64,000 nucleotides of DNA from Ferribacterium limneticum (GTDB taxonomy: Bacteria > Pseudomonadota > Gammaproteobacteria > Burkholderiales > Rhodocyclaceae): positions 2,354,001-2,418,000 of the forward strand of contig NZ_CP075190.1 in NCBI RefSeq assembly GCF_020510585.1. The letters run 5' to 3'. Positions 35,590-45,400 of this stretch are shown piece by piece. How positions within the stretch are numbered: the first letter of the stretch is position 1; every line of letters begins with the position of its first letter. Position numbers and translations under genes: made by a program. Below the pieces are notes generated by a model. It saw only the letters and a list, made by a program, of their open reading frames with translations, searched no databases and was not told where the DNA came from.

Positions 35590-36873
35590 TCAGAGCATGC
35601 CGAGTTGCTGCGGCAACCAGAGCGAGAGGCCTGGCCAGTAGGTAACGAGGCCGAGGAAGCCCAGCATGGCGAGCAGCCACGGCCAGACAGCGACGGTCAG
35701 CTCGGTGATACCCATCTTGGTGATGCCGGACGCAACGTACAGATTGAGACCGACCGGCGGGTGGCACATGCCGATTTCCATATTGACCACCATCAGGATG
35801 CCGAAATGGATTGGGTGGATGCCCAGCGCGACAGCCACCGGAAAAAGCAACGGCGCGAAGATCAGAACGATCGACGAGGGTTCCATGAAGTTGCCGGCGA
35901 CAAGCAGGATGATATTGACCGCCAAAAGGAAGGTGATCACACCGAAGCCCTGCTCCAGCATCCATGCGGCCAGCGATTGCGGAATGCTCTCGTTGGTCAT
36001 GATGAAAGAGAACAACACGGCATTGGTGATGATGTAGAGCAGCATTGCCGACATGTTGGCCGAGTTGAGCAACACCCTCGGCACATCCTTCAGGCTCAGG
36101 TCCTTGTAGATAAAAATTGCGCAAATGAAGGCGTAGACCGCAGACATGGCGGCTGCTTCGGTCGGTGTGAAGATGCCGGTGTAGATACCGCCCATCACCA
36201 CGACAATCAGCAGCAAACCCCAGACCGAAGCGCGGAAGGCCGCCCAGCGCTCACCCCAGGTAGCCTTCGGCTGACGCGGGTAGTTGTACTTGCGGGCACG
36301 GTACCAGGTGACACCGCCGAGCACGCCGGCCAGTGCCAGACCAGGGATGACGCCGGCCATGAACAAGGCACCGACCGAGGTGTTGGTTGCCACCGAGAAC
36401 ATGACCATGCAGATGGATGGCGGGATCAGGATGCCGAGCGCGCCGGAGGTCGTGATGACACCGGCCCCGAAACGGGCCGGGAAGCCTGCCTTGACCATTG
36501 CCGGCAGCAGAATGGAACCGATCGCCACGACGGTCGCCGGGCTGGAGCCAGACACAGCAGCAAACAGTGCGCAGGCCAGAACGCCGGCCAGACCAAGGCC
36601 GCCGTACCAATGGCCGACCATCGACGAGGCGAAATTGATCATCCGTTTCGCTACCCCGCCATGGGTCAGGAAGTTGCCGGCCAGGATGAAGAACGGAATG
36701 GCCATGATCTCGAACTTCTCGATACCGGTGAAAAGTTTGAGTGCTACCGACTCAAGCGGCACCTGGGTCATCGTGAAGAGGAATGTAAGAACGGTCAGGC
36801 CGAGCGAAATCGAAATCGGCATGCCGGTCAGCATCAGGATGGCCAGCAGGCCAAATATTATGAGTGCGGTCAT
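35590..36873 (-). CDS. TRAP transporter large permease (DctM)
   Basis: 427 residues, about 12 membrane helices. Typical DctM stretches: MAIPFFILAGNFLTHGGVAKRMINFASSMVGH, FAAVSGSSPATVVAIGSILLPAM, GALGILIPPSICMVMF and MEIGMCHPPVGLNLYV. Forms the Na+-driven transport channel with the small subunit; its start overlaps that gene by 4 bp (ATGA). The operon position between PrpF 2 and the CoA genes says it imports the pathway's di- or tricarboxylate. Confidence 0.92.
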   Translation of the reverse strand: MTALIIFGLLAILMLTGMPISISLGLTVLTFLFTMTQVPLESVALKLFTGIEKFEIMAIPFFILAGNFLTHGGVAKRMINFASSMVGHWYGGLGLAGVLACALFAAVSGSSPATVVAIGSILLPAMVKAGFPARFGAGVITTSGALGILIPPSICMVMFSVATNTSVGALFMAGVIPGLALAGVLGGVTWYRARKYNYPRQPKATWGERWAAFRASVWGLLLIVVVMGGIYTGIFTPTEAAAMSAVYAFICAIFIYKDLSLKDVPRVLLNSANMSAMLLYIITNAVLFSFIMTNESIPQSLAAWMLEQGFGVITFLLAVNIILLVAGNFMEPSSIVLIFAPLLFPVAVALGIHPIHFGILMVVNMEIGMCHPPVGLNLYVASGITKMGITELTVAVWPWLLAMLGFLGLVTYWPGLSLWLPQQLGML

Positions 36874-37610
36874 TTCGGTTCTCCTCCGAGATCTTCCTTG
36901 CGCCGATCGGCGTCCACCGGCTTGTCTTGCGTGCGGCGGTTCTCGCCCAACATCGTGTGTTTCAAATCATGCGGATGCAGGTTGTCATCCAGGCCATACA
37001 ACGCGATGTCGACCGGTAAAACCTCATCGTCGAGGCCATCGACATGGCCGTGATCGTGGTGTGGCAGTTCGCCGGTACGGATAAACGAGAGGCACACCTG
37101 CAGGAAGCGGAAACACATCAGCGAGGTGCCTAGCGGAATGGCGCTATAGACCACCCAGGTCTGCCACTCCAGGTCTGGCGTGGTAGGGCCTTCCATAACA
37201 TCAGTAAGATCCAGACCAAACAGGTTGTAGAAAGCGTAGTGCGCACCGTTCTCCCAGACAAAGTGGGCCCCCATGTAGGCAACGATGCCGGTAAAGGTGG
37301 CGCCAGCGAGCAGGCCGAATATGATGAACTTCGAGCGATTACTGTCGTTCATGCGATTGATCAGCACATCGACCCCGACGTGGATACCGGTGCGAACGCC
37401 GTAGGCGGCACCAAACTTGGCCATCCAGACGAAGAGGATGATGGTCAGTTCCTGCGCCCAGCTCATGTTGATCGAAAGCAGCAGATCCTGCAGGCCGGGA
37501 ATGGCAAACCCGGACATGTAGCGATGAACCACTGCAAAGAAAGTGATGAGTGTCGCCACGCCGATCAGCAGCGTGATGAGTAGCTCTTCCAATTTATCGA
37601 GAAATTTCAT
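36870..37610 (-). CDS. TRAP transporter small permease (DctQ)
   Basis: 246 residues, four membrane helices (LLITLLIGVATLITFFAVVHRYM; ELTIILFVWMAKFGAAYGVRTGIHVGVDVLI; FIIFGLLAGATFTGIVAYMG; WVVYSAIPLGTSLMCFRFLQV). It is longer than usual: a hydrophilic tail of about 50 residues with HHDHGHVDG follows the last helix. Lies 64 bp after the binding-protein gene and overlaps DctM. Confidence 0.9.
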   Translation of the reverse strand: MKFLDKLEELLITLLIGVATLITFFAVVHRYMSGFAIPGLQDLLLSINMSWAQELTIILFVWMAKFGAAYGVRTGIHVGVDVLINRMNDSNRSKFIIFGLLAGATFTGIVAYMGAHFVWENGAHYAFYNLFGLDLTDVMEGPTTPDLEWQTWVVYSAIPLGTSLMCFRFLQVCLSFIRTGELPHHDHGHVDGLDDEVLPVDIALYGLDDNLHPHDLKHTMLGENRRTQDKPVDADRRKEDLGGEPK

Positions 37611-37673
37611 ATTTCCCCCGTTGAGAGTAAAACGATCCGGCGGCGCACGGGCCCCGCCGGATGGCGATGCGGC

Positions 37674-38669
37674 TTACTTGGCCAGGCCGGTTTCCTTGCG
37701 GATGGCGTCAATCAGTTCTTTGCCGATACGTGGTGCCAATTCATCCTGGACCGGCAGTAGCGTCTTGATCCAGCGCGCTTTTTCATCCGCGGTCGGGGTG
37801 TAGATGGTGCTCTTGCCGGAAGCCTTGATGGCAGCCATGGCCTTGGCTTCATCCTCTTCGGCAACCTTGTCGTTGAAATCCGTCGCATCCTTCATGGCAG
37901 CGGTGATTTCGGGCTTGATATCAGCCGGCAACTTGTCCCAGAAGGCCTTGTTCATCACGACGACGTAGCCACTGTAGGTATGCCGGGTCAGGGTGATGTG
38001 CTTCTGGACTTCGTACTGCTTCTGGGTATAAAGGTTGGCAAGATTGCCATCGGCACCGTCCACCACGCCTGTCTGTAGCGCCTGATAGACCTCAGAGAAG
38101 GCCATGGTCTGCGGCAGTCCGCCGATTGCCTTGATGATGGCCTGATTGACCTTGGACGAGTTGATCCGAATCTTCTGGCCCTTGGCCTCTTCCGGCGTAC
38201 GGATCAGCTTATTCGAACTGAGCACGCGGAAACCGGCATCCCAGTAGGACAGACCAACCATGCCGCGGGGCTCGAGTTTCTTCAGTAGCGAAGCGCCGAT
38301 CGGCCCACGCGTCACGCGATGCAAGGCCTGTTCATCCGGAAAAATATAGGGGAGGTCGAAAGCCTCGAATTCCTTGACCCCCATCGGTCCGAACTTGCCA
38401 GCTACTGGCGCGAGCATCTGGACGCTGCCCATTTGCAGGGCCTCCAGTTCCTCTTTGTCTTTGTACAAGGTTGAGTTAGCGAAGACCTCTACCTTGACCC
38501 TACCTTTGGTGCGCTTTTCGACCTGCTGTTTGAAGTGTTCGGCCGCCTGGCCTTTCGGTGTGTCAATAGCTGCGACATGCGAGAACTTGATCAGGATAGG
38601 TTCCTGAGCATAGGCAAAACCGGAAAAAGCAAGGCCGAGAACGGCGGACAAAGTAACGATGGGTTTCAT
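37674..38669 (-). CDS. TRAP transporter binding protein (DctP)
   Basis: 331 residues with signal peptide (VTLSAVLGLAFSGFAYA). DctP-family pattern: ILIKFSHVAAIDTPKGQAAEHFKQQVEKRTKGRVKVEVF, QMGSVQMLAPVAGKFG and GQKIRINSSKVNQAIIKAIGGLPQTMAFSEVYQALQTGVVDGADG; the Arg in KIRIN is the usual carboxylate anchor. It collects the organic acid in the periplasm for the Q/M permease downstream. Upstream, 64 bp away, is PrpF 2. Confidence 0.92.
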   Translation of the reverse strand: MKPIVTLSAVLGLAFSGFAYAQEPILIKFSHVAAIDTPKGQAAEHFKQQVEKRTKGRVKVEVFANSTLYKDKEELEALQMGSVQMLAPVAGKFGPMGVKEFEAFDLPYIFPDEQALHRVTRGPIGASLLKKLEPRGMVGLSYWDAGFRVLSSNKLIRTPEEAKGQKIRINSSKVNQAIIKAIGGLPQTMAFSEVYQALQTGVVDGADGNLANLYTQKQYEVQKHITLTRHTYSGYVVVMNKAFWDKLPADIKPEITAAMKDATDFNDKVAEEDEAKAMAAIKASGKSTIYTPTADEKARWIKTLLPVQDELAPRIGKELIDAIRKETGLAK

Positions 38670-38732
38670 GGGTTGTCTCCTTAGTGATTGATTTAGTACC
38701 GCACGATGGCGGCAATAGAACTGGTTTAGGAA

Positions 38733-39848
38733 CTACGCTGCCTCGGAAATGATTTCTTGTGTCTTTGGCTTGATACAGTGGTCCGCAACGAAGACCTCCC
38801 CTGCGAGCAGAGGACGTGCAGAAGTCAAGAGCGCTGCGCCGACCAGTTTGGGTACGCCAGTCCATGGGTCGGCGGCGGATACGACGTTGCAGCTCATTTT
38901 TCCACTCGGATGCTCAATGACGATGCGCTGTGAGTCGTTTTGATCAAGTTCCGCCAACTCTTCAGCAATCGTATCCGGCGTGTGGCAGGCAGCAGCGAGT
39001 GCCATAGCTCCAGTCGCGGCAAAGACAGGGTGGCAATTGGACGAAACGAAATAGCGTGAGGCAATCGTTCCGCCATCACGCGGCGGAGCGATAATGGCAA
39101 CCTTGGGAATGCCTAGATCGGGGGCATCTGACAACCCCATTAGCCGGGCGGCAGCAGCACGAACCTCTTCGAGACGCTCCAGGAATATCGGATCTCCATC
39201 CAACTCTTGCTTGCTCTCGCTTCCCGTTTTACCCAGCGAGCTAGCCTTGATAAAAACAATGGGAATGGCGAAATCAATGCAGGTTACCGGCATGCCCAAG
39301 ATCAGGTCTTGAGGTGCGCCGGTCGGCAACAAACGGCCGGTACGAGTGCCAGTGGGGTCAAAAAATTGCAGCGCGATTGGTGCGCACTTTCCTGGGACGC
39401 CATCCAGTTCAAAGTTGCCTGCATAGGAAACCTGACCACCTGGCGTTTGCACCGTTGCCTCAACGACTTTCTGGCTATTGGTGTTGAGAATACGAACTTT
39501 GGTGACCGGGCTGCTGGACTTTACCAAACCCTGCTCAATAGCAAACGGAGCTACACCAGCCAGCATGTTGCCGCTATTGGGAAGGATATCAACCTGGTCG
39601 CGGGCAACTGAGACCTGAACAAACAGGTATTCGACATCAGCATCCTTCTGTAAGGAAGGGCCGACAATCACGACTTTGCTGGAGTGGTCGTTTCCCCCAC
39701 CCATTCCGTCAATCTGGCGAGCATCGGGCGAACCCATTGCCGCAAGCAAGAGGCGGTCACGCGCGGCCGGATCTGCAGGCAGGTCTTTGGCAAGGAAAAA
39801 CAGTCCTTTGGACGAACCGCCTCGCATCAGTACGCAGGGAATACGCAA
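38733..39848 (-). CDS. PrpF/GalD-family isomerase 2 (Cys replaced by Ser)
   Basis: 371 residues from a TTG start at 39848, backed by AGGAGA 7 bp upstream. It is clearly homologous to the protein at 24110 along the whole length (PCVLMRGGSSKGLFF; LLLAAMGSPDARQIDGMGGGNDHSSK; EATVQTPGGQVSYAG), but reads LPNSGNMLAGVAPF where the first copy has TPNCGNMLAGVGPF. The Cys there is a catalytic candidate in PrpF, so the two copies may differ in substrate or direction. It heads the minus-strand pathway genes and faces a LysR gene across a region with the shared operator motif. Confidence 0.85.
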   Translation of the reverse strand: MRIPCVLMRGGSSKGLFFLAKDLPADPAARDRLLLAAMGSPDARQIDGMGGGNDHSSKVVIVGPSLQKDADVEYLFVQVSVARDQVDILPNSGNMLAGVAPFAIEQGLVKSSSPVTKVRILNTNSQKVVEATVQTPGGQVSYAGNFELDGVPGKCAPIALQFFDPTGTRTGRLLPTGAPQDLILGMPVTCIDFAIPIVFIKASSLGKTGSESKQELDGDPIFLERLEEVRAAAARLMGLSDAPDLGIPKVAIIAPPRDGGTIASRYFVSSNCHPVFAATGAMALAAACHTPDTIAEELAELDQNDSQRIVIEHPSGKMSCNVVSAADPWTGVPKLVGAALLTSARPLLAGEVFVADHCIKPKTQEIISEAA

Positions 39849-39919
39849 AATCTTGTCTCCTATTCAGCTTCGTGTTTTGTTAAGTTGAATAGTAGTGAAA
39901 CCATTACTCGTTTTGAAAT

Positions 39920-39952
39920 GCAATAAATTTGATTTTTATTGCGTAAAACGCA
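39920..39952. promoter_or_regulatory. LysR operator region between PrpF 2 and LysR (motif copy 2)
   Basis: GCAATAAA (39920-39927) and TTTATTGC (39935-39942) form a perfect inverted repeat, joined to a second one, GCGT-AAA-ACGC (39941-39951). The stretch TTATTGCGTAAAACGCA (39936-39952) matches the motif before PrpF 1 in 14 of 17 positions. A -10-like TATATT follows at 39953 for the LysR gene. Confidence 0.55.
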
Positions 39953-40042
39953 TATATTCCTAGCTAAGAAAACTGATGGGCCAGGGCAAATTTCGGACTC
40001 AGCAAACACAAAAGCCGATATGCCAGAGACAGGAGACAAGAT

Positions 40043-40936
40043 ATGAAAATTGACTTCGATGGTATTCAAGCGTTCGTCGTGATCGCCGAGCTGGGGGGCT
40101 TCAACAAGGCAGCTGAACACCTTCATGTAACACAGACCGCCCTGACCCGCCGGGTCCAAAAGCTCGAGGCTTATCTAGGACTGAGATTGCTTGATCGAAC
40201 GACACGCTATGTCGAGTTGACAGCAGTTGGTCGAGAGTTTTTGCCTCAAGCGAGAGCTATCGTGAACGAAATGACGTCGGCCGTTGGTCGCCTCAAGGAC
40301 ATGTCCAAGAATGCAAAGGGCAACTTCACGCTGGCCTGTGTGCCGACAATGGCGGCACACATCCTGCCAAATCTGATCCGGGAATATTCCAAGGTCTGCC
40401 CGCAAAATCGTATTCGCTTGCTTGACGCAACCTCTTACGAGGTCAGGGATTCAGTGCTAAACAGCCAGGCAGAACTAGGGATAGGCATTCACGGCGAGCA
40501 GCATCCTGATGTGCTTGAAACCCCGCTTTTCGACGACCCACTGATGTTTTTTTGCAGAGATTCAAACCCACTCAGCGAGATGAAATCGGTAACGTGGTCA
40601 GATATGAGTGGCGCAGATCTGATTGTTGTAAGCAACCTGACTGCAACCCGCGTTTTCATGGACTACCAACTGGCAAAACGTGGCATTAGCCTGAGTGGCT
40701 CCTACGAGGTACAGCATCACGCAACTGCGATCAGCCTTGTCGCCGCAGGCGTCGGTTGCGCAATCCTGCCCGCCTCGACATTCAAGGAGGGTGACAGGCC
40801 AGGTGTCCGGAAGATCCCGTTGGTTAGTCCCGTTGTAAAGCGCAAGGTTATTCTTATCCAGCGAAAGAACACGAGCCTCTCTCCCGCGGCAGAGGCATTT
40901 TGTGACTTGATAAAGGCAAGTCACTTTGATGGATAA
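40043..40936 (+). CDS. LysR-type regulator, divergent from PrpF 2
   Basis: 297 residues. Winged helix-turn-helix at residues 1-62 (FVVIAELGGFNKAAEHLHVTQTALTRRVQKLEAYLG), then the effector domain (NFTLACVPTMAAHILPNLIREY; GIGIHGEQHPDVLETPLF; AISLVAAGVGCAILPAS). AGACAGGAGACAAG precedes the ATG. It diverges from PrpF 2 across inverted repeats typical of LysR sites and is probably the regulator that acts there and at the two other motif copies. Codon use is less GC-rich than in the TRAP and CoA genes. Confidence 0.88.
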   Translation: MKIDFDGIQAFVVIAELGGFNKAAEHLHVTQTALTRRVQKLEAYLGLRLLDRTTRYVELTAVGREFLPQARAIVNEMTSAVGRLKDMSKNAKGNFTLACVPTMAAHILPNLIREYSKVCPQNRIRLLDATSYEVRDSVLNSQAELGIGIHGEQHPDVLETPLFDDPLMFFCRDSNPLSEMKSVTWSDMSGADLIVVSNLTATRVFMDYQLAKRGISLSGSYEVQHHATAISLVAAGVGCAILPASTFKEGDRPGVRKIPLVSPVVKRKVILIQRKNTSLSPAAEAFCDLIKASHFDG

Positions 40937-41174
40937 CCAAGCCTACGTCTGATTTACAACTCGTTGCGGACTGCATCAACACTGACATTCAATGGCAGCA
41001 ATGGGCACGGGCTACGCATTTGCCAGAATGGAAATCTGCCCGTCGAGCCATCTTAAGGCTCAACGGCAGGTTGGGGTCGGATTGCTGCCCGATTGAGCAC
41101 CTCAGGCCAATGACCGTTCTGACCGACTTGCCGCCGGATTCACGTCATTCCTGCTAAACGCATCAGGACTTGCT

Positions 41175-42407
41175 CTAGACCGCCTCTTTCCCCTTGGCGC
41201 CCCTGCCCTCTTTCTCGCCCTTCTCTACCTTGCCCGGCACTTCCCGCGTGACCACTTTCTCGCCGTCCATCAACGCATCTGCCGGGCTTTGGACCAGCGT
41301 GTCGCCTGGCTCGATGCCGTCGATAATTTCAACCTGCCGGCCGAGGTCGCGACCGAGGCGGACGGATTTGAAATTCAGGCGATTTTCCCGGTTGACCGTA
41401 GCAATGCGTGGTCCGTCCTGGCCGTTGACGATGACGTTGGCCGGGACGACCAGCGCGTTGACGCCGCTGCTCAGACTGATCGCAACTTCGACGTAGGTGC
41501 CCGGCAGCAGTTTGCCATCCGGGTTGGGCAGGACGAGATCGACCTGGCGTGAGCGGTTGACCGGGTCGATGGCGCCGGCGACGTTTTCGATGCTGGCTGT
41601 GAACTTTTTGCCTGGGTATTCGGCCACCTTGATGCCGACTTCCTGCCCCTGCCTGATATCCCCGGCGTAGGTTTGTGGTACCCAGACGGTGAGGCGCAGC
41701 TGGTCGGTCTGGGTGATGGCGAAGAGTTCCTTGCCGCCGGCGCTGATCAGGTTGCCGACTTCGGCGCTGCGCTTGGTGACGATGCCAGCAAAGGGCGCGA
41801 CGATGCGGCGGAAGCCTTCCAGCTGTTCCAGCCGCTTGACGTTGGCGTCGGCAGCAGCCACGTCGGCTTCGGCCAGAGCGCGGGCGCTGCGCTTTTCTTC
41901 CATGTCCTGCGCCGCCACGCTGTCGCTCTGGCGCAGTGTTTCCCAGCGCGCCTCGGTCTGTCTGGCCAGCGCCAGGCGAACCTTGATCTGTTCGCGCACC
42001 GCCCTCGCCTGCGCCAGTTCCTGCTCCTGTTCCGGCGCATCCACCTGAGCCAGAAGCTGGCCTTTTTCAACCCGCTCGCCGATTGTTTTGTACCAGGCCT
42101 TGAGGTAGCCGGCGCTGCGGGCATACACCACGGTTTCGTTGCTGCCGCGCAGGCTGGCCGGCAGCACGAGGTTACGCTTGACCTCGCCTTTTTGGGCCTT
42201 GACGACGGCGACCGTGCGTTCGGCGCTGGCCGCCGTGAATTGCTGCAAGGCTTGCGCTTCGCGGTAATTGAAGGCGAGCCGCAAGCCGCCGCCGACCATC
42301 AGCACGCCGAGGACAATGGCACCAAAACGGCGGGCCTGGCGCAGGGAATTCTGGGGCGGAACTTCCGGTACAAGGGGATGTAGGTTGGGCTCTTCAGTTT
42401 GGCTCAT
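41175..42407 (-). CDS. RND efflux adaptor (HlyD/MFP family)
   Basis: 410 residues: one N-terminal membrane helix (FGAIVLGVLMVGGGLRLAF), barrel-sandwich halves (VVYARSAGYLKAWYKTIGERVEKGQLLAQVDAPE and RIVAPFAGIVTKRSAEVGNLISAGG) around a helical hairpin, then the beta-barrel and membrane-proximal domains (LLPGTYVEVAISLSSG). It links the inner-membrane pump to an outer-membrane channel. The C-terminus is Lys/Glu-rich. A copy of the dispersed repeat lies within the coding sequence, encoding IATVNRENRLNFKS. It follows the pump gene by 20 bp; the order pump-adaptor is reversed from the usual. Confidence 0.88.
   Translation of the reverse strand: MSQTEEPNLHPLVPEVPPQNSLRQARRFGAIVLGVLMVGGGLRLAFNYREAQALQQFTAASAERTVAVVKAQKGEVKRNLVLPASLRGSNETVVYARSAGYLKAWYKTIGERVEKGQLLAQVDAPEQEQELAQARAVREQIKVRLALARQTEARWETLRQSDSVAAQDMEEKRSARALAEADVAAADANVKRLEQLEGFRRIVAPFAGIVTKRSAEVGNLISAGGKELFAITQTDQLRLTVWVPQTYAGDIRQGQEVGIKVAEYPGKKFTASIENVAGAIDPVNRSRQVDLVLPNPDGKLLPGTYVEVAISLSSGVNALVVPANVIVNGQDGPRIATVNRENRLNFKSVRLGRDLGRQVEIIDGIEPGDTLVQSPADALMDGEKVVTREVPGKVEKGEKEGRGAKGKEAV
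41366..41407 (-). repeat. Dispersed repeat, copy 6, inside the adaptor gene
   Basis: Minus strand: GCATTGCTACGGTCAACCGG, then GAAAATCGCCTGAATTTCAAA. The flank GCATTGCTACGG is the same as in copy 8. It is translated in frame as ATVNRENRLNFK of the RND adaptor. Confidence 0.7.
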
Positions 42408-42427
42408 GGCGATAACTCAATTGGGGT

Positions 42428-45400
42428 TCAGGCCGGCGCATGCGCCAGGCCGGGGGCTTGCCGGGCCTGCCACTGGTGCAGGCTGGCAAAGACGAGGGGG
42501 ACAAAAATCAGGGTCGATACGGTCGCGAAGAGCAGGCCGCCAATGACGGCGCGGCCGAGCGGCGCGTTCTGCTCGGAGCCTTCGCCGAGGCCAAGGGCCA
42601 TCGGCAGCATGCCGACAATCATGGCGACGGCGGTCATCAGCACTGGGCGCAGCCGGGTCGATGCCGCTTCCAGCGCCGCCATCAGGGGTGGTACGCCGGT
42701 TTCCAGGCGACTACGGGCGAAAGAAACGACCAGGATGCTATTGGCCGTGGCAACGCCCATGGTCATGATGGTCCCGGTCAGCGCCGGCACGCTCAGCGTG
42801 GTGCCGCACAGGAACAGGGTCCAGGCAATCCCGGCCAGCGCCGCCGGCAAGGCGGAGATGATGATCAGCGGATCGAGCCACGACTGGAAATTGACGACGA
42901 CCAGCAAATAGACGAGCACGATGGCTACCGCCAAACCGAGGCCAAGGCCGAGGAAGGACGACTTCAGCGTTTCCACCTGGCCGCGCACGACCAGTTCGAC
43001 ACCGCGCGGTAACTGGGCGCGCGTATCCTCGACCAACGCCTCGATGTCGCGGCTGACGCTGCCCAGATCACGGCCCTGGACGCTGGCGTAAACGTTGAAC
43101 ACGCTGTAGCCGTTGTAGCGACTGACCATCGGCGCCTGCGCGCTGCGTTTGACATTGACCAGATTGCCGAGCAACTGCGGCTGGTCGTTGCCATTGCCGA
43201 CGGGAGTGCGCAGCAAGGCATCGATGCTGTCCAGATCGACCTCTCTGCTCTTGACGCCGACGTTGTAGGTATTGCCGTTAGCGGGATTAAGCCAGTAGGT
43301 CGGCGAGGTCTGCATCGAGCCGGACAACGAAATCAGCAGGTTCTGCGCCAGATCGCGAGCGGTCAGGTTCAACTGCTGCAGGCGGCTACGATCCATTTCA
43401 AGACTCAGCGACGGCTTGCTCCAGCGCTCGTAGATGTGCGCATCGACGATGCCGGGAATCTGCCGCAACTTGCTGTTCAGTTCGACGGCCAGCGGGACGA
43501 CCTCCTGCGGCTTGCCGCCGACGAATTGGATGTGGATCGGCGCCGGCACGCCGAAGTTCAGCGTCTGGCTGACCTGGTCGGCCGGCTGAAAAAAGAACTC
43601 GACGCCCGGAAAGGCGCGCTCCAGGGCGACGCGCAGATCGCGCTGGTAATTGGCGCTGGGCGCATGCTGGCCATGGCGCAGCGAAATCATGATCTCGGTG
43701 TCGGCCGTCTCGACCGTGCCGGAATTGCCGAACAGCATGTTGCGGGTGCTGTACGGCCCGCCGATGATATCGACGATCTCGCCCAGCTCGTCGGCCGGGA
43801 TGCGCTGACGGATGAGATCCTCGACCTGATCGACCAGCCGAGGCATTTCCTCGATGCGCGTACCGGACGGCGCCCGCAGATGCAGGCGGAGCTGACCGGT
43901 ATCGACGGCCGGGAACAAGTTCTGGCCGAGCAGTGGCACGAGGCCAAGCGACAGCACGCAGAACCCGGCGAAGGCGGCGATGAACCGCTGGCGTCGCTTG
44001 AGGAAATGGGTCATCACGACGAGGTAGTGGCCCCGAAAGGTCTCGAAACCGTCGTTGAAGCGCCGATGCACGGCCGCCAGCCGGCGCGTCGCCGCATTGC
44101 CCGGCTGGCCGTGGGCGTGGTGGCCGGCCATCATGTACATGACCAGCGTCGGCACCACGGTCCGCGACAGGAGGTAGGAAGCCAACATGGCGAAGACGAC
44201 CGCCTCGGCCAGCGGAACGAACAGGTAGCGGGCGACCCCGTTGAGGAAGAACATCGGTATGAAGACGATGCAGATACACAGCGTCGATACCAGCGCCGGC
44301 ACGGCAATTTCGGCGGCACCGTCGAGGATGGCCTGGTGCGGGTTCTTGCCCATCGCCATCTGGCGTTCGATGTTCTCGATCTCGACCGTCGCATCGTCGA
44401 CCAGGATACCGACGGCCAGTGCCAAGCCGCCGAGCGTCATGAGGTTGATGGTCTCGCCGACCAGGTAGAGCATGATCAGCGAACACATGATGGACAGCGG
44501 AATCGACACGGCGATGATGCAGGTTGTCCGCCAGTTGCCAAGAAAGAGCAGGATCATCGCCGCCGTCAGGCTGGCGGCGATGAGGCCTTCATGGACTACA
44601 TTGCTGATCGCCGCCTTGACGAAAAGCGACTGGTCGAACATCAGGGTCAGATCGACGCCTTCCGGCAAGCGGGACTTGAGCGTTTCGAGCGAATGCTTGA
44701 CGTGATCGACGACTTCCAGCGTCGACACCCGACCGACCTTGAAAATCGAGGTGATGACGCCGCGGTCGCCGTTCTGGCGGGCAATCGTGGTCTGCGGTGC
44801 AGCGCCGTCGCGAACCTGTGCCACATCGCCGACCAGCACCGTCGTACCGTCGCGGGTGCGCACCGGAATCTCGGCGATTTTCGGAATGCTGGCGATGGCG
44901 CCGTTGAGGCCGATGTCGTATTCACGCTCGCCGATTTTCATCGAACCGGTGGGCAGGATCAGGTTCTGGGCGCCAATGGCGGTGACCAGGTCGGTCGGCG
45001 TCAGGCCGCGCGAATAGAGGGCCGGCGCATCGATATCGACCGATACCTGACGACTGCTGGTGCCGTAGGGATAGGTCAGCGCCACGCCTTTTTTGGCCTG
45101 CAGCGTTGGCCGAACGACGGTGCCGATCAGGTCGCCGATTTCGGCAAAGGGCACCGTTTCGCTGGAGATTCCCAGTTGCAGCAGCGGCAGGTCCGAGGCC
45201 GAATACTGGATGATCTGCGGTGGCGTGGTGTTCAGCGGCACCGAGCGATAGACCGAATTGCTGCTCGACAACACCTGCGCCATCGCCGTGCGGATGTCGG
45301 TGCCCTGGTGGAAGAAGATCTTGGTGATCGATGCGCCGCCGTAGGAGACCGACTCGGTATGTTCGATACCATCAATCAGCGTCATCGAACGCTCGCTCGG

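Noticed and set aside
35605..37053. Open frame of 482 codons opposite the TRAP permease genes
   Set aside because: Antisense shadow; composition dominated by His, Arg, Gln and Asp, not protein-like.
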